This document shows, piece by piece, positions 1-12,712 of a DNA stretch of 64,000 nt. The stretch is from Ancistrus triradiatus. Taxonomy: Eukaryota > Chordata > Actinopteri > Siluriformes > Loricariidae. Both the position numbers and the translations under genes were made by a program. Position 1 is the stretch's first letter, and every line of letters starts with the position of its first letter. Where the stretch lies: assembly GCA_025084515.1 (NCBI GenBank), contig JAJAGP010000049.1:558001-622000 (forward strand). The letters are read 5' to 3'. The notes under the pieces are model-generated. The model was given only the letters and a program-made list of their open reading frames with translations. It was not told where the DNA came from and made no database searches.

Positions 1-3000
1 CATGCCCACTGTTACTGTGTGATAAAACAGAGAACACTCCAGTAAGAGCCAATCAGCTTTATCCACACCTCTGGTGATATTGAATACAATAACTCTTATT
101 ACTTGTGACTTATTGCTATACAGAACAGGAGACGCACTTAGGCTATGTTCAGGCTGCAGGGCAAATAAGATTTCTTTCTCAAATCCTCGATTAAGCAAAA
201 ATACTCTGCTGGAAAGTGAACTGAGGTATTTCTGTAATATTTATTTGTTTTAACCCCACTTTTTTCTGGTCGTGGTAATGATTGTTCTGTCGGCTTTTGC
301 TGGAGAAAACAGACCACAGTCTGTCAGGGCTGGGCAGGAGTCACTGTTGTGAATGAGTCCCCTGACCGTCCTTTACCGCCTCAGACACAGTCAGTCGTGT
401 CTGTGTGTGACACCCGGCCAGGCCAGGCGGCATTTGCTCCAAGGTAACTGTGGTGGTGATCTAGCATATCAGACCGCTGGGCCACTTAAGCCAGTATTCA
501 CAAAATCAGCGTCCTCTGATTTATTTGATTGAGTATTATAATTGATTGAAAGTGGATACTACAAAAATTGTGGGTTCCAGATAAAATTTTTGCCTTCATC
601 TGCTGTTCATATGAGGTTTGACTTGTTCTCCAGTGTTGACCTGACAGTAGGAGGACGGGCTACTCTAAATGAATCTTAAATTATAGGATGAAATTTGTGA
701 GGATGTAAAGCAATAATTGGAAGACAAAGAAGAGATCCAACTAAAGTTCTGTTCACAGTTTTGACTTCTTTAACGCTGGTGAATCTCAGGTCTCCTCTTG
801 CTTAATTCTGTCTCTCCTAGGGAATTGAATCTGTAACAACACTGATAACGTAACAGAATAATAAGAATCGCTATCATGCCTCCTGAGACAGTTTTTCCAC
901 TTGTAAATGATATTCCTTACATAAAACGCAACAGAGCTATTTTCTAGACGGCCTAAAGCAGTTCCCATGGAGAAAATGCTTCTGATGGCAGGGGCGGCTG
1001 CACAAGCGGGAGTGTAAAGTGGCGATGATTATGCGACACGCACCAAAATTACTTCTTAGATTTATGAAGTCCATGATTACTTACAAAAAAGTTTCACTCA
1101 AGGGCTTGGGTAATAAACGTATATTGCATTTGAAGAGGAAAAAAAAAAAAACTCGAGAGCTCATGCAGACAATGTCAATGGCAAGAACATTAGCTTAGGG
1201 TGTTTACAAATATGTACCTCATTATCTACTGTCCTTGTCTAAAAAATGTCTAACATTATTTCTGTTCCAAAGCATAAAAATGAAACATGCTAGTCCCTGG
1301 AGTCTTACCACATTTTCATCATCAGCAAGAACCTTGTTGAGGACGTGATTTGCTTCAGGCACTTAAACTGATTGCATTTTGCCTATCATTAAAAAAAAGG
1401 TTTGCAGATGATGTATTCTCTGCTGTAGTCCTCATTCACGTGGACTAAAAAGAAAAAAAGTAAGAATGATATTGGTGGTGAAGATGAGCTACAACTTATC
1501 TCCACTAATTCCTAGAGTCCAGGAGTTCCATAGGGATGTGTGCTAAGACCTCCTCTGAAATCCCTGTATACCCATGATAGAGTGTCATTTCAGAAATCCA
1601 AACCTGTCTTCAAATTGCTGATGACACAATGTACAGGAGAATTAGAAAAACATTTTTCTATTACTGAGGAGCACACGGATTATAAAGGTGCCTGAAAACT
1701 TAGCATTTATTTAGTTTATTATGAATACTCCATTAAACTTTCCATTCCTCTAAGTATTTTTTTTAGATATAAATCAAAATTAAACTTTATTTACACATAC
1801 TTTGTGCCAGTAGATGGCTGGTTTGGGAGGGCTAGAGTTGAGACCATACTTTATGGAAGCCCCAGAGAAGAAGGACCTTTCCTTGTAATCATTTTATATA
1901 TATAATTTATATACAATTTATTTTTCAGCATCTCCTAAAAAGCCAAAGGCAGTCTGTTTATGCCGAATGAGCTAACCCATGTGACTGTGCAGAGCACCAC
2001 TGCTGCCCCCTGGTGGTACCTACGGATGCTGCTGGCACTCTGACATACCACATAATTTATCTTGTTAGTTCTGTGCCAAAACATGACATTAATCCTAATG
2101 ATGGATATGTATGGTATGTATTTGATTTTTGTTTTTGGAAGGGGGGGTTGGATTTTATTTATTTGACTGAACAGAATGCAATTGCTATGTATTATAATAC
2201 ATAATAGAATTGAAAACATATATACAATAGCAGCTCTTGAGTGCTTGTGTGCATGGCAAATATTGCCTCGGTTGAAAACATCATGATTTGGAGAAGAAAT
2301 GTGATCATGTACAAAATGTATGACTAGTTAGAAATAGCCTCTTTGTGGAAAAAGAGCGGATCGCTGGATAAAAATCAATAAACTTTTGACGATTTCTGTA
2401 TTATCTGGGAGAGGAAAGTAAGTGATTTCCAATATTTCTTGTTTCAACTCCATTCCATTCAGCACTCCTAGTGCTAAGGCAGGAAGGGCACCCATTTGGC
2501 ACGAGTAATCAGGACGTTCGCATCACTTTGCATTGACAATAACAATGTGTGATGTGATGTGTTGTGAGATATATTTAGACCTAATACTGATTAACTGCTG
2601 TTAAATCGCTTTGCCAGATTGTGAAATAGAAGTAGCACTTCGTGTTGGCTGTCAAATCGTAAAGCCAGAGTTTTGTCGCCTGTGTTGTGGAAGTGACAAG
2701 CGTTTTGTCACAGCCTATCAGAAGAACTTTCATTAGATGATCCAGGTGTGCCGTCTTTCATCCTGATTGTTTAATCTCCGGCAGGTCTTAGAGGAGGAGA
2801 GATTTGTTCATTTTGACGTCCGGCATGTTTCCCAGCATTGATTCTTGTGCCGCTGTGATTGACAGCTGAAAGTAATCATGTACGCTTTAAATTGTCCTGC
2901 TTTTGATTTCTTGGCAACGAATTCCCAGCAGTGCTAGGTATGAAGAGAACGCCACTGAAAATCCTCAAATTGAGTATCTTCAATTATTATATGTTATATA

Positions 3001-3420
3001 AACTGCTTTGCGTGGGGTCCTCTGAAAATTACTAATGTTTTTCTATTATACAAAACAATAACAATTTTACCCTGGGGGGAAGAAATGGGAGTTTGTCTTT
3101 CTCAGAGATTGTTTGCTATAAAATGATAACTATAGAGGTTTGTTTGCTCAGGACAGGCACTGTTCTGTCCTGATTTCATTTCCCATTATTAGTGAGATCA
3201 ATAGTTGGTTTTAGTTTCATTTTCTAATAACCTCAGCTTCTTATGTGTCAAGAAGCCATTGTTATGTGAAGCGTACCTTTATTAGTCGTTATTCATTTTA
3301 TAATTAGTCAATTATTATAACAATAAAACCAGACGTCCTTTACACTAAGATAAGTAATCTGTTTACAGACAGAATGATGAATACAGAGTTTTAAAATTAG
3401 ATCTATGAGCTGTTATTAGA
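1..3420. other. Intergenic DNA, no gene recognised
   Basis: Only short unconvincing open frames occur on either strand, and none has codon structure or a recognisable domain. The stretch is AT-rich, with a short A run at 1140-1151 and an AT-rich tract near 1895-1925. The segments at about 2500-2960 have a more even composition and could be regulatory, but nothing in the sequence proves it. Confidence 0.6.
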
Positions 3421-3545
3421 ATCAGAATCATTTATTAGCCAAGTACAAGGAATTGATGTAGGTGTCAACATAGAGTTAAATCTAATACAATAAAAACTAT
3501 ATATAATATATTATTATTATATTATTAGATAATGTGTTAACCATA
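3420..3545. repeat. Dispersed fish repeat fragment, AT-rich tail
   Basis: The start reads 'agaatcagaatcatttatta', followed by 'gccaagtacaaggaatt'. This resembles a phrase common in teleost interspersed repeats (the 'tttattggccaagta...caaggaattt' type). It runs into an AT-rich stretch of ATT units. The family assignment rests on memory of the motif. Confidence 0.4.
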
Positions 3546-3662
3546 TATTTAAGACATGGCACTACAGGGAAATTTATAATTTGTTTTTGCTAAAAGCTGT
3601 AGAAATTCGTATAAGTGTCTATTGTATTAGAAAGTACTCTCATGGTGTAAAAATCCATATTC

Positions 3663-3983
3663 ACACCTGTCTGTGATTTCTTTCTTATTGTTATGGGATT
3701 GATCCCAAGAGGATTTAGAAGCACAGAAACTGATTAAAAACATGATTCATTTCATGATTCATTCAGCGCACAGTATGTTGTCTACTTCTACTCAACATCT
3801 CATCTGACCCTTTTTACATAAAGCCTGCTAACCAAAGCAAGGCACAATGTTAGAGTTGAAGGTGCACTGCTTCAGACAAGGGATGGCTTATCAAGGCTTA
3901 GTATCAAACCTTAATTTATGTGATCATTTGGTTTTGTTTTTTTTCTGATGCTGAAATGGAGGTAGATGAATTAGACCTCTTCC
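3663..3983 (+). repeat. Dispersed direct repeat, copy 1
   Basis: About 320 bp recur in the same orientation at 7836-8164. Shared blocks include 'gggattgatcc', 'gattaaaaac.tgattcat', 'ggcttagtatcaa.ccttaa' and the end 'agacctcttcc'. Small indels separate the copies. No open frame or terminal inverted repeat was seen, so it may be an old non-autonomous element or a local duplication. Confidence 0.7.
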
Positions 3984-4101
3984 TTTTATAACCCCGATTA
4001 CCCTGGTCAGGGTCGATGGGGGTGATATGTTCCTGGAATTGGTCACAGGGGTCACTGTTGTAGTGATGTTGGATGAACCTTTCCTCATACATAGTCAGAT
4101 A

Positions 4102-5705
4102 CAGTCGTATGAAAAAGTTTGGGCACCCCTGATAATTTCCATGATTTTAGTTTAGAAATCATTGGTTGTTCAGATCATTAACTTGAGTTAAATATATCAT
4201 ATAGCAGATGAACACAGTGATATCTGAGAACTGAAATGAAGTTTATAGGATTTACAGAAAGTGTGCAGTAATTATTCAAACAAAATTAGGCAGGTGCATA
4301 CATTTGGGCACCCCAACAGAAAAATGACATCAATATTTAGTAGATCCTCCTTTTGTAGAAATAACAGCCGCTAAACGCTTCCTACAGCTTCCAGTCTGGA
4401 TTCTGGTTTGAAGGTGCTTTGGGACCATTCTTCTTTAGAAACATCTCCAGTCCAGTTCAGTCAGGTGTGATGTGAATGGTTGTTCGAGCATGGGACAGCC
4501 CACATTTTCAGTAATATTCATGTCTGGGGACTGAGATGGCCATTCCAGAACGTTGTACTTGGTTCCTCTGCAATGAAATGCCTTAGTAAGATTTTGAGCA
4601 GGGTTTGGGGGTCGTTGGGCCTCGGTGCAAACTTTGCACTGATTCTTGAACATTGTTTTCTAAGACTCTGGACGATATTAACTGGAATCCATGCGACCAT
4701 CAACTTTTAAAAGATTCCTAGTAACCTGCACTGGCCACACAGTCCCACAGCATGATGGAACCGCCACCAAAATTTTACTGTGGGTAGCAAGTGTTTGTCT
4801 TGGGATGCTGTGTTCTTTTTCCGCTCCTGTTATGGTCCAAATAAACTCCATTTTAAGTTTCATCAGTTTACACAGCACTTTATTCCAAAATGAAGCTGGA
4901 TTGTCCAAATGTGCTGTAGCACACCTCAAGATGACTACTCTGTTAGTGGCGTGTCTGCAGAAAAGGCTTCTTCTGCATTACTCTCCCATACAGCCTCTCC
5001 TTGTGCAAAGTGTGCTGTTATAGTTGAACGATGAACAGTGACAACATTCTGCAGCAAGATGAGGTTGTAGGTCTTTGGAGTGGTCCTGTGGCTTGACTAT
5101 GACTGTTCTCACCATCCTTCGCCTCTGCCTTATCTGAGATTTTTCTTGGTCTGCCACTTCGGGAGTTCCTTAACTAGAACTGTGCCTGTGGTCTTCCATT
5201 GCCTCACTATGTTCCTCACAGTGGAAACTGACAGCTGAAATCTCTGAGAGAGCTTTTCCCTTTCCCTGAACCATGATGTTGAACAACCTTTGTTTTCAGG
5301 CCATTTGAGAGTTGTTTTGAGGCTCCCATATTGCCACTCTTCAGAGAAGATGCAAAGAGGAGAAAAACTTCCAATTGGCCACCTTAACCCTTTATCATAG
5401 TTGGACTCACTTGTGTATGTAGATCAAGGGTCAGTGAGCTTACAAAACATATTTTGTGTTCCAATAATTAGTGCTAAAGGTATTCAAATGACAAGGGTGC
5501 CCAAATTTATGCACCTGCCTAATTTTGTTTGAATAATTACTGCACACTTTCTGTAAACCTATAAACTTAATTTCACTTCTCAAATATCACGGTGTTCATC
5601 TGCTATATGATATATTTACCTGAAATTGCTGAGCTGGACAACCAATGACTTATAAAGAAAAATCATGAAAATTATCAGGGGTGCCCAAACTTTTTCATAC
5701 GACTG
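4102..5705 (-). mobile_element. Tc1/mariner element, family F, degenerate
   Basis: Inverted ends of about 70 bp start 'cagtcgtatgaaaaagtttg' and continue 'ggcacccctgataatttcc'. The right end is the reverse complement with few mismatches. TA dinucleotides flank both ends (4100-4101 and 5706-5707), as expected for Tc1 target duplication. The length of 1604 bp is normal for a Tc1 element. The transposase lies on the minus strand and is broken. Confidence 0.93.
4340..5329 (-). pseudogene. Tc1 transposase remnant (family F)
   Basis: The start codon would lie at 5329, giving a peptide beginning MGASKQLSNGL, followed by a helix-turn-helix-like region. The hallmark 'VLEWPSQSPDMN' motif near the third catalytic acidic residue is readable at about 4500-4560 in one frame. 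Stops and frame changes split the gene into at least three pieces. A working Tc1 transposase is about 340 residues long with a DD34E catalytic triad and cuts and pastes the element. This copy cannot encode one. Confidence 0.85.
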
Positions 5706-5708
5706 TAT

Positions 5709-7080
5709 CTGTATGATATCTGACTTATCCTTCAGGCACTGTCAGGACTCGAACCCAGGTCACTGTGGTGGTGGGCTAACAAACTGGGACTGCACTACTG
5801 GAGCTCCTTTCTTAACTCTGCTTTTATCATTTCTTAATGTAAAGCAATGCAGTATTGCTAATTAAGGAAAATCGCTCCAGTGTGATCATTGGGTTCAAAT
5901 GAAGGTTGTTCAAATCATACAATTTTTATTACAAACTCCGCAGAGCAGGGCAAGGTCCTTAATTTTCACTCGAATGATGAGACATTGGCAATGCGGCATC
6001 TTTTTCCCCTGGGACTTCCAACATAGATGAGATTTAAAGTAAGAGAGCCTATGAAGGACCCTTGTCACGGTCACTGATTGTAGTGTTGCACAAACACATC
6101 TGGATGAATAATAAACCAGTGCATAGAGGACTGGCGTGCATCTTGGCACCTGCTCTGAAAGTGTAAACAAAGAAAACCGAAGGTGTCTGCCTCATAGCAG
6201 TTTTCTCTTTCATTGACCACGGACTATCAAAATGATCTGTCCTACAAGACTGCAGTCTGTCTTAAAGACATACAGATGTCATATAGACATAGTGTACTTG
6301 TTACAGGTTGGTCCACTTCCAAGTGTTGCTCCCTCCTTCCTTTTTCCATCTATTCCTTTCTGATCGTTTGACACCAAAAATATAGATGTTTGGAATGAAA
6401 ACGTCCTGGAAATGTCAGTCCTGAGGCAGTCTGACAAATTACAGTAGCGTATTAGACACACGCATACACAGCTAAATGCCCTTTGCAATAATAAATGGCT
6501 CGCCCTTTGATTGAGTCAGCTGTGATCTTGCACCCGGCACTTTGCCTTTTCTCCCCTTCCAGCCTCACTCTTTCTTTGAAGTTACACAAGCCGAGGGAAA
6601 ATTGGAACATGCCTTTTTATTATAGCTTTGCGAGTTCAGGCACAATTTGAAAAAGATGTTGTACATTAATTGGATGTAATAGGAAGGGTTCCTAAGAAGG
6701 CTTTGATCAGCTGTTTTTCAGGACGCTCAGTTCTGGTTGATTAATCTGCAATGGAAGCTGTTTACGTAGCAAATGAAGAGAATGTTCCAGTGTAGAGAAG
6801 AAGCAGACATTTTAGAAAGCAATGCCGGAGTATACCAGCGTAAGATGAAGAAACGCTAATTAACAAAGCATCGGTAAAAATTGAGGGCATCAGTAGCTAG
6901 GTAGGATTTTTGTGAAGGATGTACAAGCCCAGCAGTTGCTTTGCATGGTTATATAAGAGCCAAAAATGTATAGACCCAACAATTTTTCATATCACATTTA
7001 GAAAAATAAATAAAATAATGTCGGACTGGTTTAATGAATATCAGGATGAACATAAATGGACCGCTTAAGGTCTTCTTGGG
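5709..7080. other. Intergenic DNA, no gene recognised
   Basis: No convincing exon was seen. The block at 5735-5800 reads 'ggactcgaacccaggtcact', resembling the reverse of a tRNA-type B box, and is probably a SINE scrap. The part from about 6520 to 6900 is of balanced composition without obvious repeats and could be conserved non-coding DNA, but this cannot be told from one sequence. Confidence 0.5.
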
Positions 7081-7084
7081 TGCT

Positions 7085-7270
7085 CAGGAGGCTCTGCAGT
7101 CTAATATGCTATCCCACCACTGTGGTGACCCAGGTTCAAATCCCAACGATGCCTTTTTGTGAGGCTTTTGATGGTGGACAAGACTTGGCATGGAGAGCAT
7201 TCAGACAGGTAAGCAATTAGACAGCCCCAGACTCAGCAGGGGGTACGGCACCGTGCTGTGACACGTTCTT
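7085..7270 (+). repeat. tRNA-derived SINE-like fragment
   Basis: A good RNA polymerase III B-box match, 'ggttcaaatcc', lies at 7133-7143, preceded by 'ccactgtggtgaccca'. This arrangement is typical of fish tRNA-derived SINEs. The 3' part, ending near 'gtacggcaccgtgctgtgac', is not matched to a named family. Confidence 0.5.
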
Positions 7271-7835
7271 GCCAAAACCAGCATTAAACATTTCTGTAAA
7301 AAAATAACTCTCTTACTGTGGGAAAGACACCTAAGTGTACTTTTTTGCAGAAATGTTAAACTAGGCACGTGCTTGATGCTGTAGGTCTCAAAATGTAACT
7401 GACATTTTAATGGTTCATTAAGATGGCAAAACTGTTTTATATTCGGTTATATTCAAATGAATTTTGGTTGTTTTCATGTCTTCTTATTTAGAAAATCATC
7501 AATGGGAGATCATCCCCTGGACTAGCAGCAGTGACCCCTGCAATGGACTGGCATCAAAGCCAGGGTGCACTTCAGTCTGTGCCCACTGGATTCTGGAACA
7601 GGTTCTGGACCTCTTGTGACCCTGACCAGGATAAACACACACACTGGAAAAGGTAGCACTTTACTTTTTTTTAAGGGTACATGAAATGGCATTAATTGAT
7701 GCAGCAGAATTACTAAAGCTTTACTGAGTTCATGATCTTTGAGCCCCTCAAAGTAAAGTGTTACGCAGGGAAAATATAAAAATAAAAAGTGGCTAAACAT
7801 GGTAAAATGACAACTTGAAAATCCAACTTAAGCTC

Positions 7836-8164
7836 TCACCTGTCTGAGATTTCTTTCTTTACTGCATTGTGATGGGATTGATCCTAAGAGGGTTTCATTC
7901 AAGCATGGAAAATGATTAAAAACGTGATTCATGTAGGGTTTCTCTCAGGCACATCAATCAATGTTATGTATAATAGTGCACAGAATGTTGTGTCTAGGTC
8001 TAATCAAAGCAAAGCACAACGCTGCACAAGCTGAAGGATCACTGCTTCTGACAAGGAATGGCTTATCTAGGCTTAGTATCAAGCCTTAATTAATTATGTG
8101 ACTATTTTGTGATCACTTTAATTATTTTTTTCTGATTCTGAAGTAGAAGTAGAAGACCTCTTCC
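7836..8164 (+). repeat. Dispersed direct repeat, copy 2
   Basis: This copy is in the same orientation as the repeat at 3663-3983, about 4.17 kb downstream. It lacks some internal sequence present in copy 1 and carries other small insertions. Both copies end in 'gaagacctcttcc' or close to it. Confidence 0.7.
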
Positions 8165-8800
8165 AAGCCTACTAATCATAATTGGTAAATTTTTTTTTTT
8201 TTTTAAATCATTGCACAATGGGGCAAAATAGACGACTGTTTTTGGCCAAAATCAAGCATTCAATTTTACTGCTGTATGAATCTGATATTGTTTTGCACAA
8301 AGCAATAATTTTAGAGTTCAGTAAGCGTTCAGCAATCTGACTGCGATGAGGTCATAAGGCCTATTTTTTTATCACTTTCATGTCACTACATAATCCCCAA
8401 GTTTCACAGATAACCCTTGAGTGTTTTCTAAAAGCCTATTGAAATGAATGGACTAGTATGCTGCACGTGGAATAAGCCTCTGGAAGCAGTTCATTTTGCA
8501 TCCACCTTTCCCAGTTTCACTTCATATCGGGTTCTCCAACACAAACCTTAACACAGTGAATATGCCAGTCTTGGTAGCGTGGTTTAAAAGAAACCAAGAG
8601 CACAAGTAAGCGATAAGATTAAACATGGAATGAACTACTTATTCAATGTATACTAGAGCAGTTTAAAGCACTACAAATACTGCAATAAAGGAAATACCTG
8701 TAATGTTGCTCTAGAATCAGACAGGAAATTAGGCATTTCCTACCACAGAGGCAAGGCCATCCTGTTCCACTGTGAAGGCATTCCTGGTTCACGTCTCTTT
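8165..8800. other. Intergenic DNA, no gene recognised
   Basis: AT-rich, with a T run near 8190-8205. No coding signal and no clear repeat family. Confidence 0.55.
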
Positions 8801-8804
8801 CTGT

Positions 8805-8960
8805 TCCACCGAGCAGAAGTTCCCGGTTATGGGTTCAAGTCCCAGTGCTGCCATGCTGCCACTGTTGGGCCCTTAGGCAAGGCCCTCTTCCTACCTTGTA
8901 AATCTGAATCAGTTGCAAGTCAGAGTCCACTAAAAGTCAAACTAGTGAAACGTTATCGAA
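8805..8960 (+). repeat. tRNA-derived SINE fragment
   Basis: The B-box-like 'gggttcaagtccc' lies at 8831-8843. It is followed by 'gctgccactgttgggccctt' and 'aggcaaggccct', the same order as in the SINEs at 34925, 61513 and 63690. The A-box half is not clear, and the end is degraded. Confidence 0.6.
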
Positions 8961-11784
8961 TATATTAAAAAAGTTATGGCAGAGGCTGAAAGCAAAAAAC
9001 AGAGACTTTATATCCTGCCAAATAAGGATTCATTTGTCTTTGGATGAGGATTTTGCAGACTGTAATAATGTGAGTGTTAAAGTTCAAGTTGATAGCAATC
9101 CCTACAGCACCTCCATATCAGTCTGCCTTTATCGGTGTTTTCTCATCACCGGCTCCAATCATGCACAGAAATGTCAAATGCTAATCCTTCTGCACACCAG
9201 TCTTTTATATAAGAAAGCAAAAAAACAAACTTCTGTGTTACACTACATATCAGGGCCGTGGAGGAATGTATAGGACCTAAATTGAAATTCACAATGCATA
9301 GGTACACACTAGAAAGGAACCGCATGACCTATAAATGCATGACCTAACCTTTTCATTGTAAGCCCCATCTCGAACTCAGGAGCTCAAAAACTCCCATTTC
9401 TAGCCGCAGGCTCACTGGACAGCCCACTGGACTTCCTTCTTTTTGAGTCTTGTATGCAATGGTTTTGCCATCCCTTGTCTAACTGCATGTTCATTTACTA
9501 AATGTTAGGCTTGAGCAATGTAATGGCCAGCTTTGGCCTACTGATGGAACTAGGTGTTTGGCCTTTTACTTCACCAATAGTACGGATTGTCACAGTGTTT
9601 CAAGCTGCACTGGGGTGGATATTCGAGTCTTGGCACTCCTCGTGGTAAGGGCCGGATCTGCCGTTGTCACTTGAACAGATGAGGGCTGTCCCTATATTAG
9701 TCAGGCTATGTTACCTTCTTTTAATTCTTTAATGGCTGCCCAAACTGTTTTTAAATCTTTCTGTTTCTAATACATCACTGTTTTGTGATGGCGGTTGAAT
9801 CAGGTTTGGACTCAAAGGTGGCTGTTTATTTTGTGCTGGCTCCTAATCTCAATGACACAGCGCTCCTGCTTGAATGCCTGACTGAAGGTGTTTATGTCTA
9901 GATGCTCACTGAACACGATAAAACTGGGGAAGAAGAATTGAGATCTTAATCTCCTCAGTGTCTCAATAGCACGTTTAATCACACAGAAATAAGGTGTCAA
10001 TAAGCTTCTCCTTGAGAAGCTGCTCACTTTTAAAAGCTGAATATAGTCCCTAAAGAGCACAGCCATTGTAATGATGTTTACCGTCCCGAGAGCTGATTGT
10101 GCCATTCAGAAACCATGCTGCTTTTATATGTGCTTTAAAGCTGTTCTTATTCCAAAGTAAAAGACATTCTTTTGAGAAGTTTGAGAAGCACTGGTCATAT
10201 TTTGCTGATTGTCTCAATGAAAAATAAGATGATTCAAACTTTGTAGGGAACGATTTAAATGCATAGCTTTCCAAAAAATTGGAGCAAATCTTAAAGGACT
10301 CCCAGAGATAGGAACATACCATAAACGTCTTTGGAGCAGGCAATGCATGTAACCAACCGCTCATTGGGGTGGCAGGTGGGGACAGGTCAGAGAAATGCAT
10401 CAAATGTTATTAATGGGGGCAGTCAGGGGTAGTTTGGAGAAAACTGTGCAAACTACTCCACTCAGACAGCAAAATGTCATAAAGTTGGAACACCACCATA
10501 TACGGTCAATTTCTGGTGACCAAGGCCTACAAAAGCCCCTGCAAAATCCAGCCAATTTGAGTTGTCACCAATTGAATATACAGACAGTTATTACCATCAA
10601 CTGGACACCACCTGAAGAAGGTCAAGCAAATTAAGCGACTGCACCATCAGCGTGATCAAATTACTAGCCACTTCTCGTGAGCTCGCGCATAACACTGCCA
10701 AAAAAGTACAGGCTAGCTTAGATTTCTGAGTAATTAGGTTTTTCCTCGAGTCTGAAATGCAACTGAAGTATGAAATGGGATTAAAAGAGCACAAAACCAA
10801 TTTTGATGTGAACTGTGTGTGTGGTGGAAACCCAACGCTGGTTAGAAATGGACCAGTTTTTCTATTTAATACATTTTTTTTGGAATAAGTTAATGCTGTT
10901 GCACATGTAGTTTGCTACAATCCAGATTTAAAAGTACATGTGGTACAATTCAGAGATCATGAGGATAGACTCACAGCAATCTTCTGAAATTATTATGAAA
11001 ATGTACATGTAATATTTAGACTTGTGCATGGAAAAGTCAAATATTCTTGTGTTGAGTTTTTCATTGGAAAATATGTTATTTGACTTGGGGTGTGCAACCT
11101 TTTTTTCAATATACTAAATCCAATTTTTTGAAAAAGTATTAATATTTTCCCCAAGAAAAACATATAAACTAATATTCTCAGTAGAATTATTAAAGTAGAT
11201 GTACGGCAACTCATGTTGGTAAACCAGTTTATGCATTTCGTGTTTTCAGGTTTGTGTTTTTACACACCTAGAGACTTGGTAAATAAGGACATAAGGTGCA
11301 AAGTGAAACACATGGTTCTCATATAGATGTGAATAAACGGAGACAGACACAGGGGACCAGAGTTAAAAGCATGTACAGTTACTTTCTCCTTGCCTCAGGA
11401 AAAGTGAATCTGTGGGAATGGAAATATGTTTTCAGAGGTGTGAACTGTTTCCACATGAATATACTATGTCAAGGAGCTCCAAATGATTTGGATCAGTCTG
11501 TACATAGAGGACAGCTTTGATCATGGTTTGTTTTAGGGATGTTGAACCATTTTACAAGGAGAAAATCCATTTTTGTGGGACGAATCAGGTGGGAATCTAC
11601 ATCAGAGTCAGTGCTGCAGAACAGCATAAAAGGTTCGCTGATTATCCAAATGTCTTACTTTATCTAACTTTGAAGCAGTTGGCAGGGTTTCTGCTCTCAT
11701 AGTATGAAATCTCATGCTACTCATCCTTACTTAAACACGGAATGAGTTTAGTAAGGATTCTTAAACTGGTGTGAACTGAACCAA
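8961..11784. other. Intergenic DNA, no gene recognised
   Basis: Open frames here are short, overlap on both strands and show no known domain. No clear mobile element ends were found. Tc1-like or SINE scraps may be present around 9560-9690, but I could not support them. Confidence 0.5.
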
Positions 11785-12305
11785 CGGCAGCCCAACGTCA
11801 TCAAGACAAAGGAGATGATGGTGGACTACAGGAAGCTCAAACCTCCCCTGCCAGCAGTCACCAGTGCTGGAGTGGACGTGGAAATGGTTGATACACCTAA
11901 GTGTGGACAACAACCAGGACTGGAATCCTGTTCTTGGAACACCAGTGCAGCTTTCAAGAAAAGACTTTCTTTACCATCTGTACTTTCTGAGGAGATTAAT
12001 GTCCTTTCAAGTGTGCACAAAACTCCTATGGACCTTCTGTGCAGAATTCTGTGCTGTTGTGTGCTCTGAGCAAACTGGACAAATTAATCTAGTCTGTTGT
12101 AGGACTCAAGCTGAACTCTCTGGAGGTGCTGGGGGAACGAAGGACTCTTAATAAGCTGCTCGCCATTATGATCACAAACCCTGCACACAACAGTGGAGAA
12201 ACAGAGGAGCTTCCCACTGCAATAAGGCTTTACAACGAGTCTCTTTATTGCAGGGACACTTCGGACCTCCTGCTGTCTGGTCTGTACCGATTTACAGCAT
12301 ACAGT
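11785..12305 (+). mobile_element. Non-LTR retrotransposon fragment (Rex1/CR1-like reverse transcriptase C-terminal part)
   Basis: Across two frames the translation reads 'KTKEMMVDYRKLKPP', then 'LYFLRRLMSFQVCTKLLWTF', then the end region with 'GETEELPTAIRLYNESLYC'. The blocks 'KTKEMVVDYRK' and 'FLRRL.SF.V' are typical of the region after the reverse transcriptase palm in Rex1/CR1-like fish LINEs. At least two frameshifts are present. The 5' part with the catalytic motif is missing, as in a 5'-truncated copy. Confidence 0.75.
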
Positions 12306-12382
12306 GAGGCAAAAAAGTATTTAGTCAGCCACTGATTGTGCAAGTTCTCCTACTGATGAGAGAGGTCTGCAATTTTCATCGT
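12306..12382 (+). mobile_element. Tc1 family A left-end fragment
   Basis: The block from 'gaggcaaaaaagtatttagt' through 'gattgtgcaagttctcctac' is the family A end seen at 27675, 41459 and 51299. It stops abruptly at about 12382, where a family B end begins. Confidence 0.85.
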
Positions 12383-12712
12383 ACTGTGCAAATGTCTTAG
12401 GCCACCATTAGATTAGATGTACCATCGTTTTAGTCTCTTTATTAGAATACAACCAATTAGAACACCACCTAGAAAATCTAAAAAAATGAAAAATAAATCA
12501 GACAGAAAAACAGCTTCTATGGGCTACAGTGGCAAGTATTTAGTGTGACCTCCCCTTACCTTTGAGCAATAGCAGCAATGGCAGCTTCATGGGGATGCCA
12601 AGTTGACCCTTCTATAGTCCGAAGAAGCTTGATCATTATTTGCAAAGGTATCAGTCAAGAAACCAAATTTTCAGAAGGAATACAGGGTGAAAAGTCCAAG
12701 ATATGCTAAAGC
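12383..12712. mobile_element. Tc1 family B fragment
   Basis: It starts 'actgtgcaaatgtcttaggc', the family B end also seen at 44673. Further in, 'ttcagaaggaatacagggtg', followed by 'aaaagtccaagatatgctaaag', resembles the transposase segment KKPLFRRNRVKRLRYA. The parts are rearranged, and no continuous frame survives. Confidence 0.7.

Noticed and set aside
10050..10403. 117-codon minus-strand open frame
   Set aside because: No known domain, no codon bias visible, and overlapped by other random frames.
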